Origin: UBA1046 sp012511325
GTDB taxonomy: Bacteria; Bacillota; Clostridia; Saccharofermentanales; DTU023
NCBI GenBank assembly: GCA_050951925.1
Contig: JBMNJZ010000001.1
Location: 992,001 to 1,056,000 of the forward strand
Direction of reading: 5' to 3'
Length of the DNA stretch: 64,000 nucleotides
Part shown: positions 33,561 to 41,102 of the stretch, piece after piece
Layout: each line of letters opens with the position of its first letter
Position numbering within the stretch: position 1 is the first letter of the stretch
Position numbers and translations under genes: made by a program
The notes under the pieces: generated by a model
Seen by the model: only the letters and a program-made list of their open reading frames with translations
The model's database searches: none
What the model was told of the DNA's origin: nothing

Positions 33561-34316
33561 ATGGCTGAACGGACTAGATTAAGACTGGATCGTGCCCTGG
33601 CGAGGTTGGGGCTGGGAACCCGCAAGAAAGTGCGAAGCCTGATCAAACAAGGGCGGGTTGAAGTTGACGGCGAAGTGATCACCGACCACGGTTTTATCTT
33701 GTCTGATCCCGCCACGGCTCAGGTTCTTCTGGACGGCGAGATGCTGACCTTGAGAAAGCATACCCATCTGATGTTGAACAAACCGGAGGGCTTTGTTACG
33801 GCGCATAAGGACAGCAGATATCCGGTTGTAATGGATCTGATTCCCACTGAGCTTCAAGCGGGAGGCCTGGCCAGTGTCGGTCGACTGGATCTTGATACGA
33901 CCGGGCTGATTCTTCTCACCACAGATGGCGAACTGGCGCACCGACTGATGTCCCCAAAGTATCAGGTCGAAAAAATGTACCATCTGCTCTATCAAGGCAA
34001 GCCATTTACGGATACCGACAAAGAACAATTCCGGCTGGGCATCAGATTGGCAGACCGGACTGTATGCTTGCCTGCCGAGCTTGAAATCCTGGCTGGGAAT
34101 GCTGTGCAACTGAAGATTACCGAGGGCAAATATCATCAGGTCAAAAAGATGCTTCTGGCTACCGGCAGAGAAGTAACATATTTGAGCCGTTTAAGCATTG
34201 GCAGTCTAATGCTCGACCCTGATCTGGCAGTGGGTGACTTTCGCCCGCTTACCAAGCAGGAGATTTTGGATTTATATCATTTGGTAAGGCTTGAGATCGA
34301 TCCTAATTATCTCTAG
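33561..34316 (+). CDS. Pseudouridine synthase of the RsuA/RluB/E/F family
   Basis: Isomerises a specific uridine in rRNA. The N-terminal S4 RNA-binding domain reads LRLDRALARLGLGTRKKVRSLI and GRVEVDG. The catalytic motif is GRLDLDTTGLILLTTDG with the invariant aspartate, and the C-terminal ITEGKYHQVKKML is typical of the RsuA group. Length and the short S4 linker fit the small-subunit (RsuA) type best, but RluB-like is possible. ATG 33561 is preferred to ATG 33528, because the latter is only two bases past a TGCCATAAT -10-like element at 33517-33525 and has no ribosome binding site. Confidence 0.88.
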   Translation: MAERTRLRLDRALARLGLGTRKKVRSLIKQGRVEVDGEVITDHGFILSDPATAQVLLDGEMLTLRKHTHLMLNKPEGFVTAHKDSRYPVVMDLIPTELQAGGLASVGRLDLDTTGLILLTTDGELAHRLMSPKYQVEKMYHLLYQGKPFTDTDKEQFRLGIRLADRTVCLPAELEILAGNAVQLKITEGKYHQVKKMLLATGREVTYLSRLSIGSLMLDPDLAVGDFRPLTKQEILDLYHLVRLEIDPNYL

Positions 34317-34399
34317 ACTTTAAATAATTTAGTGCTATACTCTGCTAATTGCTGCCTTGAAGCGCAGCCCAAATTTGCCCAGAGGATAGATGTGAAACC

Positions 34400-35650
34400 A
34401 TGGCAATTGACAGTAAATTAAGTAAAGTTCCCCATATGCACTGGATTACAGTACTGGCGCTGTTTTTTGCCCTGGCAGCGATCTGGGGCTCTACAGGCAA
34501 TTCGGCCGGCATATTTATCACGCCGATACAGGAAACCTTAAATGCCACCAGACCGCAGATGGTTATCGCAACCACCCTCAAGGGACTGGGCAGTATCGGC
34601 GGCGCATTCATCTGCGCTTTTCTTCTGAAACGGATGCCCGTGATGCAAGTTATCAGACTGGCGGCACTATTGCTGACCGCAAGCGTCTTTGCCATGAGTT
34701 ATATTCATAATTTGATCCACTACTATCTGATAGTGATGGTTCAGGCTGCTTTAACCAGCACCGGAACCTATATCCCAATGTCGATTGTGGTTCAGAACTG
34801 GTTTGAAAAGAAAACATCGATGGCGACCGGCTTTGCCTTTATGGGATCGGGCTTGGGGGGAATGGTATACAATTATCTGGGCGGGATTTGGATTCCGACA
34901 GTTGGTTGGCGGCGAACACTTTTTTTGTTCGGTATTATCACTCTGGTCAGCCTGTTCCTAACCCTATTTGTGATCACCAGGGCTACGCCCTATCATCTGA
35001 ACTTGCGTCCCTTCGGGGCTTCGGACAAATTCGAATCGGAGCAGCTGGAAAAGGAACTGACCGGCCTGGAGGTCAAAGAAGCTTTCCGGAGCATTAAGTT
35101 CTGGGTCTTTATATCTGCCAATTTCTTAATTACCTTATCCACCAATGCTTTGTTTAATAATATGTCGCCGCATCTGATCGATATAGGCTATAGTCTGCCG
35201 CAGGCAGCGCAGGTCTCAGCATTCTTTATGCTGTTCCTGATGCTCGGAAAACCTGTGCTCGGTTATGCCTTTGAATTTCTGGGTTTGAAAATAGCCTCGG
35301 TGATCAGTACTTTAGCGATTACTCTGGCCTTAACAAGCGCTATCTTTGCGGACAATGCTTATTTTCTCTTACCGTTGACTGTCGGTTCAGGATTGGGTCT
35401 TTCTTTCAGCTCAATTGCCTATCCGGCATTTTCGAAACATCTCTTCGGACAAAAAAATTATGCCGTTTTTGCTTCAATACTGCAGATAAGCGCCGGTCTG
35501 GCCACTTTGTTAGGTCCGATAACTACCAGTTTGCTCTACAGTTATAGCAAAAACTATATCAGCACCTTTATTCTGGCTTTGATTTACACTGCCCTGACGA
35601 TTCTGATTTGGCTATTTGTGCTGCCAAAGCGCGGCCATGAGCCGTTTTGA
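34400..35650 (+). CDS. Major facilitator superfamily transporter
   Basis: Membrane transporter of 416 residues with twelve hydrophobic segments and the two-bundle MFS layout; the central cytoplasmic loop is at residues about 205-225 (LRPFGASDKFESEQLEKELT). The protein starts cytoplasmic, and the second-third helix loop LKRMPVM is a reduced version of the usual basic motif. It looks closest to the oxalate/formate-antiporter-like or monocarboxylate branch, but substrate is unknown. TGCTATACT at 34333-34341 is a plausible extended -10. Its last 83 bases overlap the 3' end of the convergent murI gene, an unusual antisense overlap. Confidence 0.85.
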   Translation: MAIDSKLSKVPHMHWITVLALFFALAAIWGSTGNSAGIFITPIQETLNATRPQMVIATTLKGLGSIGGAFICAFLLKRMPVMQVIRLAALLLTASVFAMSYIHNLIHYYLIVMVQAALTSTGTYIPMSIVVQNWFEKKTSMATGFAFMGSGLGGMVYNYLGGIWIPTVGWRRTLFLFGIITLVSLFLTLFVITRATPYHLNLRPFGASDKFESEQLEKELTGLEVKEAFRSIKFWVFISANFLITLSTNALFNNMSPHLIDIGYSLPQAAQVSAFFMLFLMLGKPVLGYAFEFLGLKIASVISTLAITLALTSAIFADNAYFLLPLTVGSGLGLSFSSIAYPAFSKHLFGQKNYAVFASILQISAGLATLLGPITTSLLYSYSKNYISTFILALIYTALTILIWLFVLPKRGHEPF

Positions 35651-36527
35651 GCGGGGAGAAGCCGGTCAGTTCCGAACTATCCAGTCTAAAAACCGGATCT
35701 GGCACTTTGCCCAGAAGAATGGTTCCTGACGCTGCGAATTGTCTGACATCGCCCGTTGTCAGCAGCAGGGAATTACCCTTGCCGCCTTCGGCAAGCAGAT
35801 CATTTCCGGCCAGATCGTTATAAATGATCTCGGCAAATACAGCAGCCGGGTCGAGTATAGAAACCTGGTCGGGCAGATATTTGCGCAACAGGGGCATCAA
35901 AGCCGGATAATGCGTACAGCCCAGCAGTACGGTATCCATCTCCTGGTCAGTAAAACGGGAGCAGATTTCTGCAACTGAGAGTTTTGCCTCAGGCTCAAAT
36001 ATCCTATTATCCTCGACCAGCGGTACGAATGTCGGGCAGGCAATGCCTGTTACCTTGGCCGCCGGCAAATAGGTCCTAATGCCGGATTCAAATGACCTGC
36101 TGCCGGTTGTGGTAGCTGTTGCCAGGACGCCGATATTTTGAGATTTGCTGGCTTGGACAGCACCGGCGACACCCGCTTCCAATACCGAATAAATAGTTAT
36201 AGGAGCAACCAAGGCTCTAAGCTCAGAGATAATAGTTGATGATACGGTATTGCAGGCAGCGACAATGGCCTTGGCTCCTTTGGCTTTGAGCCAGAGACAA
36301 ATGCGCCCGGTCAACTCGAACAGATCACCGGGTAGACGGTCACCATATGGAGCGTGGACTGAGTCGCCCAGATAAAGGAAAGACTCGCCCGGCAGCTTCC
36401 GGGTTAATTGGGCCAGAACACTTAATCCTCCAACGCCGGAATCAAAAACGCCAATAAATGGTTCCGACGGCAGTAGTGATTCAATGCTATCTCTGCTGTG
36501 ATTTGGTTCAGTCATGACCAAAATCAT
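35568..36527 (-). CDS. murI: Glutamate racemase
   Basis: Provides D-glutamate for peptidoglycan by cofactor-independent racemisation. The family motifs are clear: IGVFDSGVGGLSVL near residue 24, YLGDSVHAPYGDR, the first catalytic cysteine in VAACNTVSS, and the second in LLGCTHYPAL. Length is typical although the C-terminus runs about 30 residues past the core, through a region overlapping the convergent MFS gene. Two starts are possible (36527 and 36515); neither has a good ribosome binding site. TATAAT on the minus strand at 36540-36545 puts the predicted transcription start within a few bases of the first ATG, so the leader must be very short. Confidence 0.93.
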   Translation of the reverse strand: MILVMTEPNHSRDSIESLLPSEPFIGVFDSGVGGLSVLAQLTRKLPGESFLYLGDSVHAPYGDRLPGDLFELTGRICLWLKAKGAKAIVAACNTVSSTIISELRALVAPITIYSVLEAGVAGAVQASKSQNIGVLATATTTGSRSFESGIRTYLPAAKVTGIACPTFVPLVEDNRIFEPEAKLSVAEICSRFTDQEMDTVLLGCTHYPALMPLLRKYLPDQVSILDPAAVFAEIIYNDLAGNDLLAEGGKGNSLLLTTGDVRQFAASGTILLGKVPDPVFRLDSSELTGFSPLKTAHGRALAAQIAKSESSGQCKSKPE

Positions 36528-36594
36528 ATCACAGATCGAATTATAATAAAGGACAAAAGGAAATATTTCTTTTTAGTTAAATTAAGAGCGATTC

Positions 36595-36623
36595 TTGTAA
36601 GTGCCAATGGAGATTGATATAAT
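36595..36623 (+). promoter_or_regulatory. Promoter of the LtaS-like gene, predicted leaderless transcript
   Basis: TTGTAA at 36595-36600 and TATAAT at 36618-36623 have a 17-base spacer, with TG at 36615-36616 making an extended -10. The ATG of the gene is at 36630, where transcription should begin, and no ribosome binding site precedes it. A leaderless mRNA is therefore predicted. Confidence 0.7.
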
Positions 36624-36629
36624 GCCGTC

Positions 36630-39164
36630 ATGAAAAAAAATCATAATTTCTCAGCCGAAGAGCAGCGGCTGATTAACGAGTATTTGCAACAAAAGAGCTA
36701 TGCTACGGATATCCCGGATTGGGATAATGCTCAAAATGATCAGGCTTCGGAGCCGGAGAGCTCAGAGGAATTTTTTGTTCATGACTACGGTAATCACCAC
36801 CGGCCATCTCATTTTGATGCTCAATATGAAGATGAAATAAACGCCGAAGATTACTACTTTCCTGAAGAAGATACAGACATAGCTTATCAAGATGAGGGTG
36901 TATACGCTAATTACAGTGAGCCGTATGCAGTTTCCGGCCATCCGGAGACAAAACCGCCTGCAGTGCCATCCCGAAAACGACAATCGTTCCTGACCAAAGC
37001 AAAAGCTCCTGCCGAAAAAGGCTTGATGAGCGTGAAGACGGTCTTCATTTTTCTGATTTCTTCCTTGCTCTGGTGGGATCTCTGGTTCAGAATCTTTGTC
37101 CATAAGGGCATCGATATTAAGGGGCTATTTATTAATCTCCTGTTTAGTCTGAGCTTGTCTTTCGCGTTGACATTCATTATTACTTTGTTCCCGAAACGAT
37201 GGTGGCGCCGCCTGCTGGCTGTGCCTCTTCTGGTGATATTGATATTCTTCGCTGCCCAATATATCTACAATGCCTTCTTCCGCACGCTATTTACCTGGTT
37301 TTCAATGGTACGCGCGCAGCAGGTAGCTGAGTTTGCCGGTGATGTTTTTTGGAAAATCCTGATCAATACTCCGGTTCTGTTATTGGCCTTTCTGCCGATT
37401 ATTGTCTTGTTTGTCGGACGGCCGCTCCTAAGATTCTTAAAAAACAAAGGGATAATTCCTGGACATTGGCTGGCCGGGTCAAAGATAAAGAAGAACCGGG
37501 GTAACAAATCTGACCGGATACTGAGAAGTCTGTTTAGCCTAACCGCTGCTATAGTTACTTTCACCTTTGCGATCTTATTTATTCATGTGGGTGATCGCGA
37601 TGTCAATTCCGCCTATGACCTGTACTTTGAAACCAATGACCCTTTTGTCGCTTCCAGCAAAATAGGCTTGATCTCGGCTATGAGCATTGATCTCAGACAC
37701 TTTTTATTTGATGGGGGTACTTCTGTCCCTGTGGATGAGACTCTGCCGGAGGATATCCTGATCAAGGATCCTGACGATACGCAGAACTCTTCCGAACCGG
37801 GACCTGTTGGTCCGCCAACTGAAAGCGGCGCTACCGATCCGGGTCGGACAGAGCCAACATCAGAAATAGTTGAACCGAAAGAACAAGTTTTCCCGATCGA
37901 CTTTGAGCAGATTATTGCCAATGAAAGCAATGACAGTCTGCGAGCGATGGCACAATATTTCAATGAGGTTGAACCGAGCAAAACCAACAGCCATACCGGT
38001 AAATACAAGGGCTATAATCTGATTTTTTTGACTGTCGAAGCGCATTCCGCCTATTCTGCCAATCCGGAACTGACACCGACACTGTGGAAAATGCAGGAAG
38101 AGGGCATTAAGTTTAAGAATTTTTATAATCCTAACTGGGGTGTCTCAACTTCGGACGGAGAATATACAGGCGTTACCGGATTGGCTCCCAAGCCGGGTGT
38201 TTGGAGTATGGTTGAATCCGCTAAAAACGATATGGCTCTGGTACCGGGCAATATGCTCAGGCGCCTCGGATACTATACGACAGCCTGGCATAACCATACT
38301 TATACCTATTACGGCCGGGATAAATCACATCCTAATCTGGGCTATACCTATAAGGGAGTCGGCAACGGCCTGGAAGTCAAAAAATCCTGGCCGGAATCGG
38401 ATCTGGAGATGATGGAGAAAATCTTTGACGAGATGACTGCCAAAGAGCCTTTCCATGCCTATATTATGACTGTCAGCGGCCATGCTAATTACACATTCCG
38501 CGGCAACTATATAGCTTCTAAAAACCGCGAAGCGGTTAAGCATCTGCCCTATAATGAAGGCGGACGGGCCTATATGGCTACGCAAATTGAAGTAGATAAA
38601 GCTATGGAGTATCTGCTTAAGCGTCTGCGCGAGTCAGGAATGGCCGAACGAACCTTGATCGTGATGAATGCCGACCACTATCCTTATCAAATGGATAAAG
38701 AAGATTATGATCAATTGGCAGGTACTGAGCTGGAAGAAAATTTTGAAGTTTATCGCAACTCTCTGATTATGTATGTGGATGGCATGGAGCCTGAGGTAGT
38801 TGACAGAGTCTGCTTTACATTGGATATCTTGCCGACGATTTATAATCTGATGGGCGTACCCTATGATTCAAGACTATTGATGGGAAGCGATGTTTTCTCG
38901 GAGCGCAGACCTTTGGCATTCTTTGTCAATCGCAGTTGGATTACGGATAAAGGGCGTTACAATGCTGTGACCAAGGAATTCACTCCGGCGCCGGGTGTAA
39001 CCTTGGCTGATGAGCAGGAATATATCGATGCTATAACGCAAATAGTAAGAAATAAGCTGAAGTTCTCAGCTCAGATTCTGGACTATGATTACTATAGGCG
39101 TATCTTGCCGGACTCAATCTGGGATATAGTCAACAAGGGAAGCGGTTATCCGACTGATAATTAG
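36630..39164 (+). CDS. LTA synthase-like membrane sulfatase/phosphoglycerol transferase
   Basis: Envelope enzyme of the LtaS family, which polymerises glycerol phosphate from phosphatidylglycerol or modifies a related glycopolymer outside the cell. At 844 residues it is longer than the usual 600-700. Residues 1-130 are an acidic, Gln/Tyr-rich cytoplasmic extension. Five hydrophobic segments follow (about 138-330), then a Pro/Glu/Ser/Thr-rich linker (about 380-415) and the sulfatase domain. The catalytic threonine is T507 in GVSTSDGEY, as in the family TSD motif; TAWHNHTYTYYGRD and MNADHYPYQM carry metal and substrate residues. Whether it makes LTA or another polymer is uncertain. Its gene converges closely with the E2-like gene (12 bases). 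Confidence 0.88.
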   Translation: MKKNHNFSAEEQRLINEYLQQKSYATDIPDWDNAQNDQASEPESSEEFFVHDYGNHHRPSHFDAQYEDEINAEDYYFPEEDTDIAYQDEGVYANYSEPYAVSGHPETKPPAVPSRKRQSFLTKAKAPAEKGLMSVKTVFIFLISSLLWWDLWFRIFVHKGIDIKGLFINLLFSLSLSFALTFIITLFPKRWWRRLLAVPLLVILIFFAAQYIYNAFFRTLFTWFSMVRAQQVAEFAGDVFWKILINTPVLLLAFLPIIVLFVGRPLLRFLKNKGIIPGHWLAGSKIKKNRGNKSDRILRSLFSLTAAIVTFTFAILFIHVGDRDVNSAYDLYFETNDPFVASSKIGLISAMSIDLRHFLFDGGTSVPVDETLPEDILIKDPDDTQNSSEPGPVGPPTESGATDPGRTEPTSEIVEPKEQVFPIDFEQIIANESNDSLRAMAQYFNEVEPSKTNSHTGKYKGYNLIFLTVEAHSAYSANPELTPTLWKMQEEGIKFKNFYNPNWGVSTSDGEYTGVTGLAPKPGVWSMVESAKNDMALVPGNMLRRLGYYTTAWHNHTYTYYGRDKSHPNLGYTYKGVGNGLEVKKSWPESDLEMMEKIFDEMTAKEPFHAYIMTVSGHANYTFRGNYIASKNREAVKHLPYNEGGRAYMATQIEVDKAMEYLLKRLRESGMAERTLIVMNADHYPYQMDKEDYDQLAGTELEENFEVYRNSLIMYVDGMEPEVVDRVCFTLDILPTIYNLMGVPYDSRLLMGSDVFSERRPLAFFVNRSWITDKGRYNAVTKEFTPAPGVTLADEQEYIDAITQIVRNKLKFSAQILDYDYYRRILPDSIWDIVNKGSGYPTDN

Positions 39165-39176
39165 TGTGGATATATT

Positions 39177-40103
39177 TTAGCCGGATTGCTCCCCGGCCTC
39201 CCTGGTTTCTTTCCTCTGACGGATTTCAGTCAGGAGTTTTTCATACTCCTGCTTGTGGAATAGGGGAGAATGCTCGAGATCTGCCGGATTTTGCATAAAT
39301 GTATCAAATACCTTAAGGCTCTTAATTAAGTAAAAACCATCACAGATTCTTTCATCGATAGAGAACTTCAAATCGACGGTTTGCCGCCATTCTACCTGAT
39401 TATCCTTGCCTTTGTAGGGTGCTTCATAGACGCGGCCGATGGTAATAAAGACGGAAGTTGTACCAAATTCATACAGATGATGGAAAGGAGCATCGGCTCC
39501 AACGCTGCCCAGATGAGAAATGTACATGGTAGAGTAGAGCGGAATTGCATCCATAAGGGCCTTGGGCATAATCCCGTAGAAATCCATCAAACGTACGATC
39601 CAGAGAGCAAATTGCAAAAACGAGCGTGGGAGTTTAACAACAAAACGGATTAATTTGTCATCGGTTTTCAGTTTGCCGTCCTTGATCTTATCGATATTAT
39701 TTTTCATGCGGTCGGCAATATCATAGATAGTGTCGGAGGGGTCAAGCTCGACTTTGGCGATTGATTCCAGGGCATCATCAGTCATTCTGGCCTTGACAGC
39801 ATAAAGGATGGAAATGCCATTATGTTCATAGAGACGCCGTCCGGCGATAAAGCGATTGATTTTAGGACGCCGGTATATGGTTTGCAACATTGCCGCTACA
39901 ATTACATTGAACAGAGTAATTCTTTTGCCTTCAGCACGCTTATCCTGAATGAATTTCTGGATTGCCTCGACATCATAAGAACGCGCAAAATAAATAGCGG
40001 CTTCATTCCGTCCGCGCATAATAAAGGGTGTTATCCTAATTAAGGAATCTTCATCTTTGACAATTTTTCCGTCGTTTCTTTTCTTGAAAAAAAGTAGTCC
40101 CAT
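39177..40103 (-). CDS. 2-oxoacid dehydrogenase E2-like acyltransferase domain protein without catalytic His
   Basis: A 308-residue stand-alone protein with the fold of the E2/chloramphenicol acetyltransferase catalytic domain: KRITLFNVIVAAMLQTIYRRPKINR in two ordinary blocks near residues 60-84, the central STMYISHLGSVGADAPFHHLY and the C-terminal DLKFSIDERICDGF. In active enzymes the last motif is HxxxDG; here the histidine is replaced by glutamate (E251) while D255-G256 remain. No lipoyl or peripheral-subunit-binding domain is present and no dehydrogenase genes are nearby. Activity as a classical acyltransferase is doubtful; a binding or regulatory role is possible. A purine-rich site before the ATG is poor. 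Confidence 0.75.
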   Translation of the reverse strand: MGLLFFKKRNDGKIVKDEDSLIRITPFIMRGRNEAAIYFARSYDVEAIQKFIQDKRAEGKRITLFNVIVAAMLQTIYRRPKINRFIAGRRLYEHNGISILYAVKARMTDDALESIAKVELDPSDTIYDIADRMKNNIDKIKDGKLKTDDKLIRFVVKLPRSFLQFALWIVRLMDFYGIMPKALMDAIPLYSTMYISHLGSVGADAPFHHLYEFGTTSVFITIGRVYEAPYKGKDNQVEWRQTVDLKFSIDERICDGFYLIKSLKVFDTFMQNPADLEHSPLFHKQEYEKLLTEIRQRKETREAGEQSG

Positions 40104-40266
40104 TTATACCTTCATATGTTGCCGGCATGCCCTCAGCAAACACTGCTTTCTTCATCTGCCGGCTTTCTCCTGACTATAATAGCGGAATTGGCATCATGAC
40201 TCAAGCAGAAGGCGGGTTCAATTGTTTCAATTGCGCAATTAGTTTGTAAAAATTGTCAACCGGAAT

Positions 40267-40788
40267 TCAGTTGGCTTGATATTTTTGCAGCTCCTGCTGT
40301 TTTAGTCTCATGAACAGATCGACCAGGCCGGCATCGCGATAACGTTTAACTGTTGACAGCGACTTACCCATTAATACGGCTGTTTCGCGCAGGGTATTTT
40401 GCTCAAAATATAAGGAGATTAAGGTTTCGCGATAAGCCGCATGCAATCTGGCGATATGGTAGACGACTCCGCTCAACAGCTCTTTACGCGCAGTCAGATG
40501 ATCGATTGTATCTTGATGCTTGTGTCGAAAAGCGGATGGTTCTTCTGCGGTTTTTTGATAGACGGATATATTGTCAGATACCAGAAAAGACTGTGAATTT
40601 TGTTCCGTAACAGTCAACCAGTTAGTCAGTTTTTGCAAGCTGCTGCGCTCATCGGGCAGAAAAGCCAGATAGCGGCGAAGATCTTCAACCTCAGAGAAGA
40701 CAGATGTGTCATAATTTGTCTCGGGCCAAGTCCGGTCCGGGCTTATGACAGGGATTATGCCGGCAACTGCCGCTGGATAATTTTGCAT
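40267..40788 (-). CDS. Sigma-region-4-like helix-turn-helix protein
   Basis: A 173-residue cytoplasmic protein of unknown role. Only the C-terminal third is recognisable: YRETLISLYFEQNTLRETAVLMGKSLSTVKRYRDAGL has the spacing of a sigma-70 region 4 or LuxR-like helix-turn-helix, with TLRETAVLMGKS as the first helices and STVKRYRDAG as recognition helix. Residues 1-95 have no family similarity I can name, and there is no sigma region 2, so it cannot act alone as a sigma factor. AAGGAGATC precedes the ATG. The L,D-transpeptidase gene is divergent about 310 bases away, so it may control that gene; this is inference. Confidence 0.55.
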   Translation of the reverse strand: MQNYPAAVAGIIPVISPDRTWPETNYDTSVFSEVEDLRRYLAFLPDERSSLQKLTNWLTVTEQNSQSFLVSDNISVYQKTAEEPSAFRHKHQDTIDHLTARKELLSGVVYHIARLHAAYRETLISLYFEQNTLRETAVLMGKSLSTVKRYRDAGLVDLFMRLKQQELQKYQAN

Positions 40789-41102
40789 TTTGATCTCCTT
40801 TCAAGTAGAACAAGGCGGTGCAAATATATTAAAATATGTGCTTTCCGCAGGGTTGGCAATAATCCCGCAATAATAAATAAATTGCGACAATAGCACATAA
40901 AATTGTGACAAAATCCTTAAAAAATATAGATATACTAGAAACGAGGGTATCAGAAAAAATTTACCGGCATCTCAGGAGTGAAAACAGCGTAAGTAACGCT
41001 TGTATCAAAAATTAGTTTTACTATAATAGGTATTTGGATTAGAATAAACTAATCTCCGGTAATTATCTGAATAATATTGTGTATAAGTAACTTGGGGGAA
41101 TT
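40789..41102. other. Divergent promoter region before the L,D-transpeptidase gene
   Basis: About 314 bases with no gene. It contains the ribosome binding site of the helix-turn-helix gene on the minus strand and, on the plus strand, the promoter listed at 41000-41027 and a 75-base leader. The word ATTGCGACA/ATTGTGACA occurs twice near 40882-40910, which could be a protein-binding site. Small AT-rich stem GATTAG/CTAATC near 41038-41055 lies in the leader. Confidence 0.4.
41000..41027 (+). promoter_or_regulatory. Promoter of the L,D-transpeptidase gene
   Basis: TTGTAT at 41000-41005 and TATAAT at 41022-41027 are 16 bases apart, about 76 bases before the ATG. No extended -10 TG is present. Confidence 0.5.
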
